The notes below the pieces were generated by a model that did not search any database, was not told the DNA's origin, and saw nothing but the letters and a program-made list of their open reading frames with translations. DNA of 64,000 bases from Ferrimonas futtsuensis DSM 18154 (lineage in GTDB: Bacteria; Pseudomonadota; Gammaproteobacteria; Enterobacterales; Shewanellaceae), in NCBI RefSeq assembly GCF_000422645.1, contig NZ_AUGL01000020.1, positions 20,857 through 84,856 on the forward strand, read 5' to 3'. The position numbers were made by a program, and so were the translations under genes. Below, one piece after another: positions 38,086 to 45,843 of this stretch (the first letter of the stretch is position 1; each line of letters begins with the position of its first letter).

Positions 38086-39420
38086 TCAGGCTGGTGTTGG
38101 AGTCATCTTGACCTTCAGTGTATTCAGCAACGCCCGGAACATCAGCACTGCCAACAGAATGCCACTGCCGTACACCAGCCAGTTGGGCAGCATCCTGTGC
38201 TCCTCGCCCACCAGAGGCGTCACCTGAAAGCCGTAGCCGGCCACCAGGAAGTTCACCAGATAGCCAAACACCATGGCGGTACCAATGACCCCTCCCAGGT
38301 AGCCCCACAGGGCACGCCTGCCAAGTTCATTGCGCACCACTCCCAGGGTGGCGATGTTGGTCGCCGGGCCCGCCATCATAAACACCAGCACGGCACCGGG
38401 AGACACCCCCGCCAGCAACAGGCCAGCTGCAATCGGCGTCGAAGCGGTGGCACAGATATACATGGGCACAGACACCAGCACCATCAACGACATGGCCAGA
38501 ATGCCATCCCCCCATTGCGACAGGTAGTGGGGCGGAACAAAGGTGTTCACCAGAGCCGCGAAGAACAGGCCGATAAGCAGCCACATTGTGGTGTCCTTTA
38601 CCAGGTCATTACTGGCATAACGGATCCCCTGAACCATTCGGCTGAGTACGCCATCACCGACTTTCGGTGCCGCCTTGGACGCACAACACCCGGCTTCGTC
38701 CTTCGCCTGCTTTTTGCTGCTGCAGCAGCTGGAACTCTGTTGAGGTTTGGCTTCGGCCTGGGAGGCGCAGCAACTGGAGACTGGCTCAGGCGCAACCTCC
38801 TTCTTGGAGGAGCAACAGCTGGATACCGGCTCAGGCGCAGCCTCCTTCTTGGAGGAGCAACAGCTGGATACCGGCTCAAGCGCAGCCTGCTGCTTGGAGG
38901 AGCAGCAGCCAGATTTGGACTCCACCTTCAGTTGAGTCTGACCACCGGAGGCCATCAGCGAGCCCTGGCCCATGGGGCTCATCTTGGCTACCTTGGCCGG
39001 CGCTTTCTCCTCTTTGGGCGCTTCGTCATCCCTGCCAACCAGCAGGCCGGCCACCACTGCCGAGGTCACCGCCGCAACGGGGCGCACCACCGCCATAAAG
39101 GGGCCCAGCAGGACATAGGAGACCGACACCGAGTCCACACCGGTTTCCGGCGTCGACACCAGGAAGGAGGTGGTGGCACTCTTGGACGCACCCGAACGGC
39201 GCAGGCCCACCGCAGCCGGAATCACCCCACAGGAGCATAATGGCAAAGGCGCGCCAAACAGGGCGGCCTTCAGAGTGGTCTTGAAACCGTGCCCCCCCAA
39301 CTGCTTGTTCATCCACTCCATGGGGACAAACATCTTAAGCATCCCCGCCAGGAACAGGCCCAGCAACAGCCAGGGCGCAGAATCCAGGAAAAGGTCCAGG
39401 AAATTTTCAATCAACAACAT
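38086..39420 (-). CDS. SO_0444-family Cu/Zn efflux transporter with Cys-Cys repeats
   Basis: This 444-residue permease has two membrane halves, 'GLFLAGMLKMF' with 'PLPLCSCGVIPAAVGLRRSG' (about 56-75) and a C-terminal half with 'SVPMYICATASTPIAAGLL' and 'AGPATNIATLG'. Between them (about 165-255) is a hydrophilic loop of 15-residue repeats built on SSCCSSK, six CC pairs in all. The paired cysteines look like metal-thiolate sites that feed the transport path. It directly follows zntR in the same transcript, so zinc or a similar metal probably induces it. It is paralogous in fold to the YraQ-type permease at 26241. Confidence 0.85.
   Translation of the reverse strand: MLLIENFLDLFLDSAPWLLLGLFLAGMLKMFVPMEWMNKQLGGHGFKTTLKAALFGAPLPLCSCGVIPAAVGLRRSGASKSATTSFLVSTPETGVDSVSVSYVLLGPFMAVVRPVAAVTSAVVAGLLVGRDDEAPKEEKAPAKVAKMSPMGQGSLMASGGQTQLKVESKSGCCSSKQQAALEPVSSCCSSKKEAAPEPVSSCCSSKKEVAPEPVSSCCASQAEAKPQQSSSCCSSKKQAKDEAGCCASKAAPKVGDGVLSRMVQGIRYASNDLVKDTTMWLLIGLFFAALVNTFVPPHYLSQWGDGILAMSLMVLVSVPMYICATASTPIAAGLLLAGVSPGAVLVFMMAGPATNIATLGVVRNELGRRALWGYLGGVIGTAMVFGYLVNFLVAGYGFQVTPLVGEEHRMLPNWLVYGSGILLAVLMFRALLNTLKVKMTPTPA
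38761..38895. repeat. Three tandem 45-base repeats in the Cys-rich loop of the exporter
   Basis: Units begin at 38761, 38806 and 38851, each opening GGAGGMGCA. They encode one SSCCSSK-type 15-residue block on the minus strand. Further degenerate copies flank the array. This is a protein-coding repeat, not a CRISPR: there are no spacers. Confidence 0.85.
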
Positions 39421-39822
39421 CTACTTGGTCTCCAGGGTGTCCAGGATGGAGCAGTGAATGGCACTCTCCGGCCCGCCACAGCATGCGTCCGCCAACTCCT
39501 GAAGGGAGTCTCTCAGGCGGGTCATCTCATCAATTTTGCGCTGCAACTCGGCCGCCTTGGCCTCTACCATCCCTTTCACATCGGCACAGGCCCAGTCTGA
39601 GCGACTGGCCTCGATGTTGAGCAGCTCCCGAATCTCCGTCAGGCTGAACCCCATCGCCTTAGCCCTCAAGATGAACTTAAGGTGGCGGGCATCCTCTTCG
39701 GTATACAGCCTGTAGCCTTTGTCGGATCGGGACGAAGGACTGAACAGGCCGTTCTTTTCATAAAACCTCAGGGTGTCGGCGGTGACCTCACAGGCCGTCG
39801 CCAGCTCGCCGATGCGGTACAT
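39421..39822 (-). CDS. zntR: ZntR-type zinc-responsive MerR regulator
   Basis: This 133-residue activator has the MerR helix-turn-helix, 'MYRIGELATACEVTADTLRF', then 'GYRLYTEED', a long dimerisation helix, and a metal site. Cysteines 79, 114, 115 and 124 line up with those of E. coli ZntR by number. The ZntR ligand His119 is replaced by Glu, while a His is present at 123. It ends at the base before the exporter's ATG, so the two are tightly coupled. Its own promoter has a MerR-type operator. Confidence 0.9.
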   Translation of the reverse strand: MYRIGELATACEVTADTLRFYEKNGLFSPSSRSDKGYRLYTEEDARHLKFILRAKAMGFSLTEIRELLNIEASRSDWACADVKGMVEAKAAELQRKIDEMTRLRDSLQELADACCGGPESAIHCSILDTLETK

Positions 39823-39851
39823 GACAGACTCCAGATTCTTGACTTGAGTGG

Positions 39852-39883
39852 AGTATAAACCTTGGAGTTAGGTCTAAGGTCAA
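39852..39883 (-). promoter_or_regulatory. MerR-type promoter and operator of zntR-exporter
   Basis: On the minus strand a -35 TTGACC and a -10 TATACT are 20 bases apart, the overlong spacing MerR proteins correct by untwisting DNA. The spacer holds the dyad ACCTTAGA-N6-TCCAAGGT (39859-39880), seven of eight positions symmetric. Confidence 0.8.
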
Positions 39884-40011
39884 ACCCTTTTTATATGGAA
39901 ATGCACTTTTCTTATACGTGAACAAAAGTCGTGGATTGGGCCTGATTTCATGAGCATTTTGACGTACAATGCGCGCGACTCCATTAAGGTTGTACAGACC
40001 CCCTCAGAGGG

Positions 40012-40050
40012 TATTTCGCCAACACCTTACACCAAGGTGTTAGCGAAATA
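40012..40050 (+). promoter_or_regulatory. Long hairpin in the purH leader
   Basis: TATTTCGC-C-AACACCTT pairs with AAGGTGTT-A-GCGAAATA: two 8-base stems split by one mismatch, loop ACACC. A second hairpin GTCACCC/GGGTGAC (40067-40083) follows. They lie 30-100 bases before the purH ATG. No T-run follows either, so these are leader structures rather than plain terminators. TACAAT (39965-39970) upstream may be the -10. Confidence 0.6.
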
Positions 40051-40115
40051 TCTTCCCATAATAAGAGTCACCCTCAGGGTGACCCACTAACCCTACATGA
40101 AAGGATCTGTACCCT

Positions 40116-41708
40116 ATGGAATCTGCACGTCCCATTCGACGCGCCCTGCTGAGTGTGTCTGACAAGACTGGTGTGGTTGAGTTCGCCCGGGCTCTGAGCC
40201 AACGCGGTGTTGAACTGCTCTCCACCGGCGGCACCGCACGCCTGCTGGCCGAGGCTGGTCTGCCTGTCACCGAAGTCTCCGACTACACCGGCTTCCCTGA
40301 AATGATGGACGGCCGGGTCAAAACCCTGCACCCCAAGGTACACGGTGGCATCCTCGGCCGCCGCGAAAAAGATGACGCGGTGATGGACACCCACGGCATC
40401 AAGCCTATCGACATGGTTGTGGTCAACCTCTACCCCTTTGCCCAGACCGTCGCCCGCCCCGACTGCTCCCTGGAAGACGCCATCGAGAACATCGACATTG
40501 GCGGCCCAACCATGGTGCGCTCCGCCGCCAAGAACCACAAAGATGTCACCATAGTGGTCAATGCTCACGACTACGGCAGAGTGATCGCAGAGATGGACAA
40601 GGGTGAGGGCTCACTCACTTACCAGACCCGCTTCGATCTGGCCATTGCCGCCTTCGAGCACACCGCAGCCTACGATGGCATGATCGCCAACTACTTTGGC
40701 ACCATGGTCCCCAGCCACGGCGACAACAAAGAGGGCGATGACCAGTCCGTCTTCCCCCGCACCTTCAACCAGCAGTTCATCAAGAAGCAGGATATGCGCT
40801 ACGGCGAAAACAGCCACCAGCGCGCCGCCTTCTATGTAGAGAATAACCTGCAGGAAGCGTCCGTGGCCTCCGCCACCCAGATTCAGGGTAAGGCACTCTC
40901 CTACAACAACATCGCCGACACCGATGCCGCACTGGAGTGCGTCAAGGAGTTCGACGCGCCCGCCTGCGTCATCGTCAAGCACGCCAACCCCTGTGGGGTA
41001 GCCCTGGGTGACAACCTCCTCGACGCTTATGACCGCGCCTTTAAGACCGATCCCACCTCTGCGTTTGGCGGCATCATCGCCTTCAACCAGGAACTGGACG
41101 GCGTAACCGCCCAGGCGATCATCGATCGCCAGTTCGTTGAGGTGATCATCGCACCCACCGTCTCCGACGAAGCCAAGGCCGTGGTGTCTGCCAAGCAGAA
41201 CGTGCGTCTGCTGGAGTGCGGCCAGTGGCAGAGCAGGACCTCCGAGTTCGACACCAAGCGTGTCAACGGTGGTCTGCTGGTTCAGGACAGGGATCAGGGG
41301 ATGGTCGGTCTGGACGACATCAAGGTGGTCTCCAAGCGTCAGCCTACAGAAGCCGAGCTAAAGGACCTGATGTTCTGCTGGAAGGTGGCCAAGTACGTCA
41401 AATCCAACGCCATTGTCTACGCCAAAGAGGGGATGACCGTGGGCGTGGGAGCCGGCCAGATGAGCCGCGTCTACTCCGCCAAGATCGCCGGCATCAAAGC
41501 CGCCGATGAGGGACTGACCGTACCCGGCTCGGTGATGGCCTCCGATGCCTTCTTCCCCTTCCGTGACGGCATCGATGCCGCCGCCGACGCGGGGATCAGC
41601 TGCGTGATTCAGCCCGGTGGCTCCATGAGAGACCAGGAAGTGATCGACGCCGCGGACGAACACGATATGGTGATGGTCTTCACCGGAATGCGCCATTTTA
41701 AGCACTAA
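40116..41708 (+). CDS. purH: Bifunctional AICAR transformylase / IMP cyclohydrolase
   Basis: This 530-residue enzyme catalyses the last two steps of IMP synthesis. The N-terminal cyclohydrolase part has '[17 protein letters not shown]' and '[12 protein letters not shown]'. The C-terminal formyltransferase part has 'KHANPCGVA' and '[18 protein letters not shown]'. Length is that of E. coli PurH (529). It is followed after 193 bases by purD. No PurR box is evident, but the leader is highly structured. Confidence 0.97.
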   Translation: MESARPIRRALLSVSDKTGVVEFARALSQRGVELLSTGGTARLLAEAGLPVTEVSDYTGFPEMMDGRVKTLHPKVHGGILGRREKDDAVMDTHGIKPIDMVVVNLYPFAQTVARPDCSLEDAIENIDIGGPTMVRSAAKNHKDVTIVVNAHDYGRVIAEMDKGEGSLTYQTRFDLAIAAFEHTAAYDGMIANYFGTMVPSHGDNKEGDDQSVFPRTFNQQFIKKQDMRYGENSHQRAAFYVENNLQEASVASATQIQGKALSYNNIADTDAALECVKEFDAPACVIVKHANPCGVALGDNLLDAYDRAFKTDPTSAFGGIIAFNQELDGVTAQAIIDRQFVEVIIAPTVSDEAKAVVSAKQNVRLLECGQWQSRTSEFDTKRVNGGLLVQDRDQGMVGLDDIKVVSKRQPTEAELKDLMFCWKVAKYVKSNAIVYAKEGMTVGVGAGQMSRVYSAKIAGIKAADEGLTVPGSVMASDAFFPFRDGIDAAADAGISCVIQPGGSMRDQEVIDAADEHDMVMVFTGMRHFKH

Positions 41709-41751
41709 TGGCTTTGGGTTGACGCTTGCCCAAACCGCGAATTGCGGCGTC

Positions 41752-41810
41752 GCCCTCTGTCCTCGCCCCCCTCATTTGCAACAGCAAACTCAGGGGGCTG
41801 TGGAGAGGGC
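41752..41810 (+). promoter_or_regulatory. Stem-loop element between purH and purD
   Basis: GCCCTCT (41752-41758) pairs with AGAGGGC (41804-41810), and an inner CCCCCT (41767-41772) with AGGGGG (41792-41797), continuing into TTTGC/GCAAA around an AACA loop. The 193-base purH-purD interval otherwise has no open frame. It is likely a processing or control structure; function unknown. Confidence 0.5.
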
Positions 41811-41901
41811 TTCTAGCACTTCATCGGTTTGGCCTGCGCTTGAGGGGTGGACCTGACTCCTGTTTGGAGCCCCCCTTCCCTTTATCGCAAAGGATTAAGA
41901 G

Positions 41902-43182
41902 ATGAAAGTATTAGTTATTGGTAGCGGTGGTCGTGAGCACGCCCTGGCGTGGAAGGCGGCGCAGAACCCTGCTGTGGAGACGGTGTTTGTGGCGCCGGGC
42001 AATGCCGGTACCGCCACCGAGCCCAAGCTGGAAAACGTCAGTGTTTCCGGCAATGAGGCCCTGGTGGCCTTCGCCAAGGAGCAGGGTGTTGCCCTGACCA
42101 TCGTCGGCCCGGAAGCGCCCCTGGTTGACGGGGTGGTGGACGCCTTCGAGGCGCAGGGACTGACCATCTTCGGCCCCAGTGCCGCCGCCGCGCAACTGGA
42201 AGGATCCAAGGCATTCACCAAGGATTTCCTGGCCCGTCACGACATTCCCACCGCCGAGTATCAGAACTTCACCGAGGTAGAGCCTGCTCTGGCCTACCTG
42301 AAGGAGAAGGGGGCCCCCATCGTCGTCAAGGCAGACGGCCTGGCCGCCGGCAAAGGCGTAATTGTTGCCATGACCCTGACCGAGGCCGAGGACGCGGTCA
42401 AAGACATGCTGGCGGGCAATGCCTTCGGCGATGCCGGCCATCGGGTGGTAATCGAGGAGTTCCTCGACGGTGAAGAGGCCTCCTTTATTGTCATGGTGGA
42501 TGGAGACAATATCCTACCCATGGCCACCAGCCAGGATCACAAGCGCGTTGGCGACGGCGACACCGGTCCCAACACCGGCGGTATGGGCGCCTACTCCCCG
42601 GCGCCTGTGGTCACCCAGGCGATCCATGACCGCATCATGGCCGAGGTGATTCGCCCCACGGTAGAGGGCATGAAGGCCGAGGGCCACCCCTACAAAGGCT
42701 TCCTCTACGCTGGGCTGATGATCGATGCCGATGGCACTCCCAAGGTGATCGAGTACAACTGCCGCTTCGGCGATCCGGAAACCCAACCCATCATGCTGCG
42801 GATGCAGTCTGATCTGGTGGAGCTGTGTCTGGCCGCCTGTGCCGGCGAACTGGCTGGCAAGAGTGCCGAGTTTGATCCTCGCGCTGCGGTAGGCGTGGTC
42901 CTGGCCTCCGGCGGCTATCCGGCCAGCTACACCAAGGGCTTTGCCATCAGCGGTCTGCGTACCGATTATGCCGAGGGCGAGAAGGTGTTCCACGCCGGCA
43001 CCAATGAGCAGGATGGCGCCATCGTCAACACCGGCGGGCGTGTGCTCTGCGCCACCGCCCTGGGCCAGACGGTCACCGAGGCACAACAGCGCGCTTATGT
43101 TCTGGCGGATGAGATCAGCTGGGACGGGGTATTTTGTCGACGGGACATCGCCTATCGGGCCATCGCCCGGGAACAGCAGTAA
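41902..43182 (+). CDS. purD: Phosphoribosylamine-glycine ligase (GARS)
   Basis: This 426-residue ATP-grasp enzyme makes glycinamide ribonucleotide, step two of purine synthesis. It starts 'MKVLVIGSGGREHALAWKAA' and has 'VKADGLAAGKGVIVA' and 'NTGGMGAYSPAP' as expected. It follows purH, as in many gammaproteobacteria, and ends at a strong terminator. The ATG has an AAGAG ribosome site. Confidence 0.97.
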   Translation: MKVLVIGSGGREHALAWKAAQNPAVETVFVAPGNAGTATEPKLENVSVSGNEALVAFAKEQGVALTIVGPEAPLVDGVVDAFEAQGLTIFGPSAAAAQLEGSKAFTKDFLARHDIPTAEYQNFTEVEPALAYLKEKGAPIVVKADGLAAGKGVIVAMTLTEAEDAVKDMLAGNAFGDAGHRVVIEEFLDGEEASFIVMVDGDNILPMATSQDHKRVGDGDTGPNTGGMGAYSPAPVVTQAIHDRIMAEVIRPTVEGMKAEGHPYKGFLYAGLMIDADGTPKVIEYNCRFGDPETQPIMLRMQSDLVELCLAACAGELAGKSAEFDPRAAVGVVLASGGYPASYTKGFAISGLRTDYAEGEKVFHAGTNEQDGAIVNTGGRVLCATALGQTVTEAQQRAYVLADEISWDGVFCRRDIAYRAIAREQQ

Positions 43183-43191
43183 TCGATAAGG

Positions 43192-43214
43192 GGGCCGCAG
43201 CAGCGGCCCTTTTT
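43192..43214 (+). terminator. Terminator of purD
   Basis: Arms GGGCCGC (43192-43198) and GCGGCCC (43203-43209) with loop AGCA, then TTTTT. Confidence 0.88.
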
Positions 43215-43226
43215 ATTGCGACTTTC

Positions 43227-43385
43227 CTAAGAGGCTTTCGCGGACTTCTTCCGCGCCCGCTTTTTGCGGCTGCGATTGGAGATGGGAGTGACCTCCCGGT
43301 GCTTTCTTTTTCGGGGTACCAACAGAAATGCGACTGCCGCCGTTGCCAGAGCCAATAGCAGCACCACAGTAATGGCCGACTCCAT
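43227..43385 (-). CDS. 52-residue single-pass membrane protein with basic tail
   Basis: An intact 52-codon frame starts MESAITVVLLLALATAAVAF, one hydrophobic helix, then turns strongly basic: RKRKHRE and a C-terminal KKRARKKSAKAS. AGGAG lies six bases upstream of the ATG, and an additional ATG is directly before it. The shape (short helix, Lys/Arg-rich cytoplasmic tail) is that of small membrane proteins that bind acidic partners or lipids. I know no named homologue. It lies between purD and the protease gene, on the protease's strand and downstream of it. Confidence 0.6.
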   Translation of the reverse strand: MESAITVVLLLALATAAVAFLLVPRKRKHREVTPISNRSRKKRARKKSAKAS

Positions 43386-43477
43386 CATCCTCTCCTTGAG
43401 ACAGTGGTTACCTCTTCAGCATGCGCTCATTTGCTCAACCGGTCCATGGTGAAGCTCACAAACAGGGTATCGCAGTC

Positions 43478-44368
43478 CTACTTCATGCCCCGTTCCAGCT
43501 CCGCCAGATCCTCCAGCCAAACACGGAAACCAGCATCCATCTCCCTCCCCCATTCCCGCACCAGTGCCTGATACCTGGGGTAATCACCGCGCCGGGTCAG
43601 GGTCAGCATCTGCTCCACCCTATCTCGTTGATGTTCCATCATATAGCGCACCGCCAGATAGCCCCAGCCGTAGACACGCTCACTGCCGCCATTCAGGGTA
43701 TAGCTGGTGTCAAACAACTCACTCAGGGTGAATTTGGGTTCCAGTACCAGAGAAGTGGCCCTGGGGTTGTCCCTGCCCTTGGCCACGTACTCTGCGACCC
43801 CTTCGGACCACCACACCAGATGGGGCAAAGGCGGTGAAGGCTGGGGACAGTACTCGGGCGCACTGTGGTCGTCGTGCAGACCCAGGCAGAAATCGCCGTA
43901 GAGGTTGAAGCGCCCATCCAGGTAGTGGACATACTCATGGGCCAGGTTCCAGATCTCGCCCCGTTTCTCATAGGCCACAAATTCGGCCTGGTTACCTGGC
44001 CTGCCGGGATGCCCCTCGAGATACATGCCTCCGTTATCACTGGGCACATCAAAGTGAGCGGTCACATGGGCCACATAGCTGTCCCTGTCCCCATAGATAT
44101 TGGCCCGCATCGCCCCATTGTGATCGTGGGACACCGGCTTACCCCGGGTCGCAAACATCCGATGGAACCGGCTCTCCTGGCTGCCCAGCATGTCGCAGGC
44201 CTGCGTCTGCTGTTCCGCAGTCAAAGACTCGGACCGCAGGATCAGGGTGTCACTGCATCTGTGCACCTGCGACAGCACCTGCTCTATCGGGGGCACCGCA
44301 GGCCCCTCTGCCGCCCATGACGACGCACTCGCCATCAGCAGGCCGAAAGAAAACGAGCGGGAAATCAT
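43478..44368 (-). CDS. Minimal collagenase-like (peptidase M9 family) metalloprotease
   Basis: This protein of about 296 residues has a signal peptide to about residue 20 and the zinc motif 'NLAHEYVHYLDGRF' (HEXXH at 144-148). A downstream third ligand is in 'WWSEGVAEYVAKG' (Glu189). This arrangement, with Asp/Gly after HEYVH, matches the catalytic subdomain of bacterial collagenases. Secreted collagenases are usually 700-1000 residues with an activator domain and C-terminal binding domains; those are absent. It may be a periplasmic peptidase with a changed target. I chose the ATG at 44368 because GGAG lies upstream; an ATG ten codons earlier is less likely. Confidence 0.8.
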   Translation of the reverse strand: MISRSFSFGLLMASASSWAAEGPAVPPIEQVLSQVHRCSDTLILRSESLTAEQQTQACDMLGSQESRFHRMFATRGKPVSHDHNGAMRANIYGDRDSYVAHVTAHFDVPSDNGGMYLEGHPGRPGNQAEFVAYEKRGEIWNLAHEYVHYLDGRFNLYGDFCLGLHDDHSAPEYCPQPSPPLPHLVWWSEGVAEYVAKGRDNPRATSLVLEPKFTLSELFDTSYTLNGGSERVYGWGYLAVRYMMEHQRDRVEQMLTLTRRGDYPRYQALVREWGREMDAGFRVWLEDLAELERGMK

Positions 44369-44539
44369 AGGGACTCCGAAACTGCATACAATATTCATAA
44401 TTTTGCCTACCCGGAATGGCTAAGGCAAGCCCACGGAAACAGTTCTATTTTTTAGAATGAACCACCCACGATTTTGCGATATTAATTCTGATTTGTGAAA
44501 TTAAAATGTGTTGCATCACTCACTTTCAGGAGACCTGTG

Positions 44540-45088
44540 ATGATACGCAACAACGCCCAAGGCTACGGCTGGGTCACCATCGCTTTGCACTGGCTCTCCG
44601 CCCTGGCGGTGTTTGGCCTGTTCGGCCTGGGCCTCTATATGGTGGATCTGAGCTACTACGATCCCTGGTACCGCCAGGGGCCCTACATCCACAAGAGCCT
44701 GGGCCTGCTGCTGCTCGGCGCCACCGTGCTGCGACTGGTCTGGCGTTTCGCTAACCCGACGCCCAAGGCACCACAGGGACAGGGGAGAATGACCCGGGTG
44801 GCCGCCAAAGCCGGCCATGGCGCCATCTACCTGCTGCTCATTACCCTGCTGGTCTCAGGCTACCTGATCTCCACCGCCGATGGCCGGGCCATTGACGTCT
44901 TTGACTGGTTCAGTGTCCCCGCTCTGATCACCGGCCTGAGCCAGCAGGAGGAGATCGCCGGCACCCTCCATGAATACGCCGCATGGAGCCTGATGATCCT
45001 GGCGCTGGGCCACGGCCTGGCCGCCCTGAAACACCAACTCATCGACCGTGACAACACCCTGGGCCGCATGATCACCCCATCAAACTGA
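44540..45088 (+). CDS. Cytochrome b561
   Basis: This 182-residue four-helix membrane cytochrome has the histidines expected to ligate b hemes: 'ALHWLSAL', 'YIHKSLGLL', 'AGHGAIY', and 'LHEYAAWSLMILALGHGLA'. It moves electrons between quinol and periplasmic acceptors; the CybB/YceJ type is likely. It forms an operon with the YceI-like gene 28 bases downstream, the same pairing as E. coli yceJ-yceI. A CAGGAG ribosome site precedes the ATG at 44540. Confidence 0.92.
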   Translation: MIRNNAQGYGWVTIALHWLSALAVFGLFGLGLYMVDLSYYDPWYRQGPYIHKSLGLLLLGATVLRLVWRFANPTPKAPQGQGRMTRVAAKAGHGAIYLLLITLLVSGYLISTADGRAIDVFDWFSVPALITGLSQQEEIAGTLHEYAAWSLMILALGHGLAALKHQLIDRDNTLGRMITPSN

Positions 45089-45116
45089 GCCCTGACCAAC
45101 TAGAGAGACTACGACC

Positions 45117-45683
45117 ATGAAAATGATCAACGCTGCCCTGCTGGGCTCCGCCCTGGCCTTCAGTTCCCTGGCCATGGCCGACGACTACGCCATCGATACC
45201 AAGGGGGCCCACGCCTCAATCAACTTTAAGATCAACCACCTGGGCTACAGCTGGGTGATTGGCCGCTTCGACAGCTTCAAAGGCAGCTTCAACTACGCCG
45301 ACGGCGCTCCAGGCGCCTTCCGGGTGAGCATCGACACCGCCAGCGTCAACTCAAACCACGCTGAACGCGACAAGCACATCCGAGGCGATGATTTTCTGGA
45401 GGTGAAGCGCTTCCCCGAAGCCAAGTTTGTCAGCACCTCCTATGAGGCCAAAAACGCCGAATCCGGCGTGCTCCACGGTGATTTCACCCTGCGCGGCGTC
45501 ACCAAGCCCATCTCCATCGACGTTCAGAAGATCGGCGAAGGCAAGGATCCCTGGGGAGGCTACCGCGTTGGCTTCGAGGGCAGCACCACCATCAAGATGA
45601 AGGACTACGGCATCCCAATGGATCTGGGGCCGCAGTCCGCCGAGGTGCAACTGGATCTGCATGTGGAGGGGATCAAGCTGTAA
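45117..45683 (+). CDS. YceI-family periplasmic lipid-binding protein
   Basis: This 188-residue protein has a signal peptide ending 'SLAMA'. The mature part opens 'DDYAIDTKGAHASINFKINH', then 'VIGRFDSFKGSFNYAD' and 'LRGVTKPISIDVQKIGEG', all typical of YceI. The fold is a lipocalin-like barrel that binds polyisoprenoids such as ubiquinone. It follows cytochrome b561, so the pair may move electrons or quinones at the periplasmic face. A terminator follows. Confidence 0.92.
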   Translation: MKMINAALLGSALAFSSLAMADDYAIDTKGAHASINFKINHLGYSWVIGRFDSFKGSFNYADGAPGAFRVSIDTASVNSNHAERDKHIRGDDFLEVKRFPEAKFVSTSYEAKNAESGVLHGDFTLRGVTKPISIDVQKIGEGKDPWGGYRVGFEGSTTIKMKDYGIPMDLGPQSAEVQLDLHVEGIKL

Positions 45684-45717
45684 CCCCCTTTTCCTTCAAG
45701 CCAACGTCATCATTTTC

Positions 45718-45751
45718 AGGGTCGGCTCGCCAACAGGCCGGCCCTTTTTTT
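45718..45751 (+). terminator. Terminator after the YceI gene
   Basis: Arms AGGGTCGGC (45718-45726) and GCCGGCCCT (45737-45745), one G-U pair, then seven Ts. Confidence 0.85.
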
Positions 45752-45843
45752 CTCTGTCCGCCCCATTTGGTTTATACTCGCTGCAGTTTTGGCACCCATA
45801 CCCTCGCGGTATGCCACCCCTCTTTCGGACACAGTTTTTCACC

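Noticed and set aside
38761..38895. 45-base tandem repeats as a CRISPR array
   Set aside because: No spacers between units, and they encode in-frame protein repeats in a conserved transporter.
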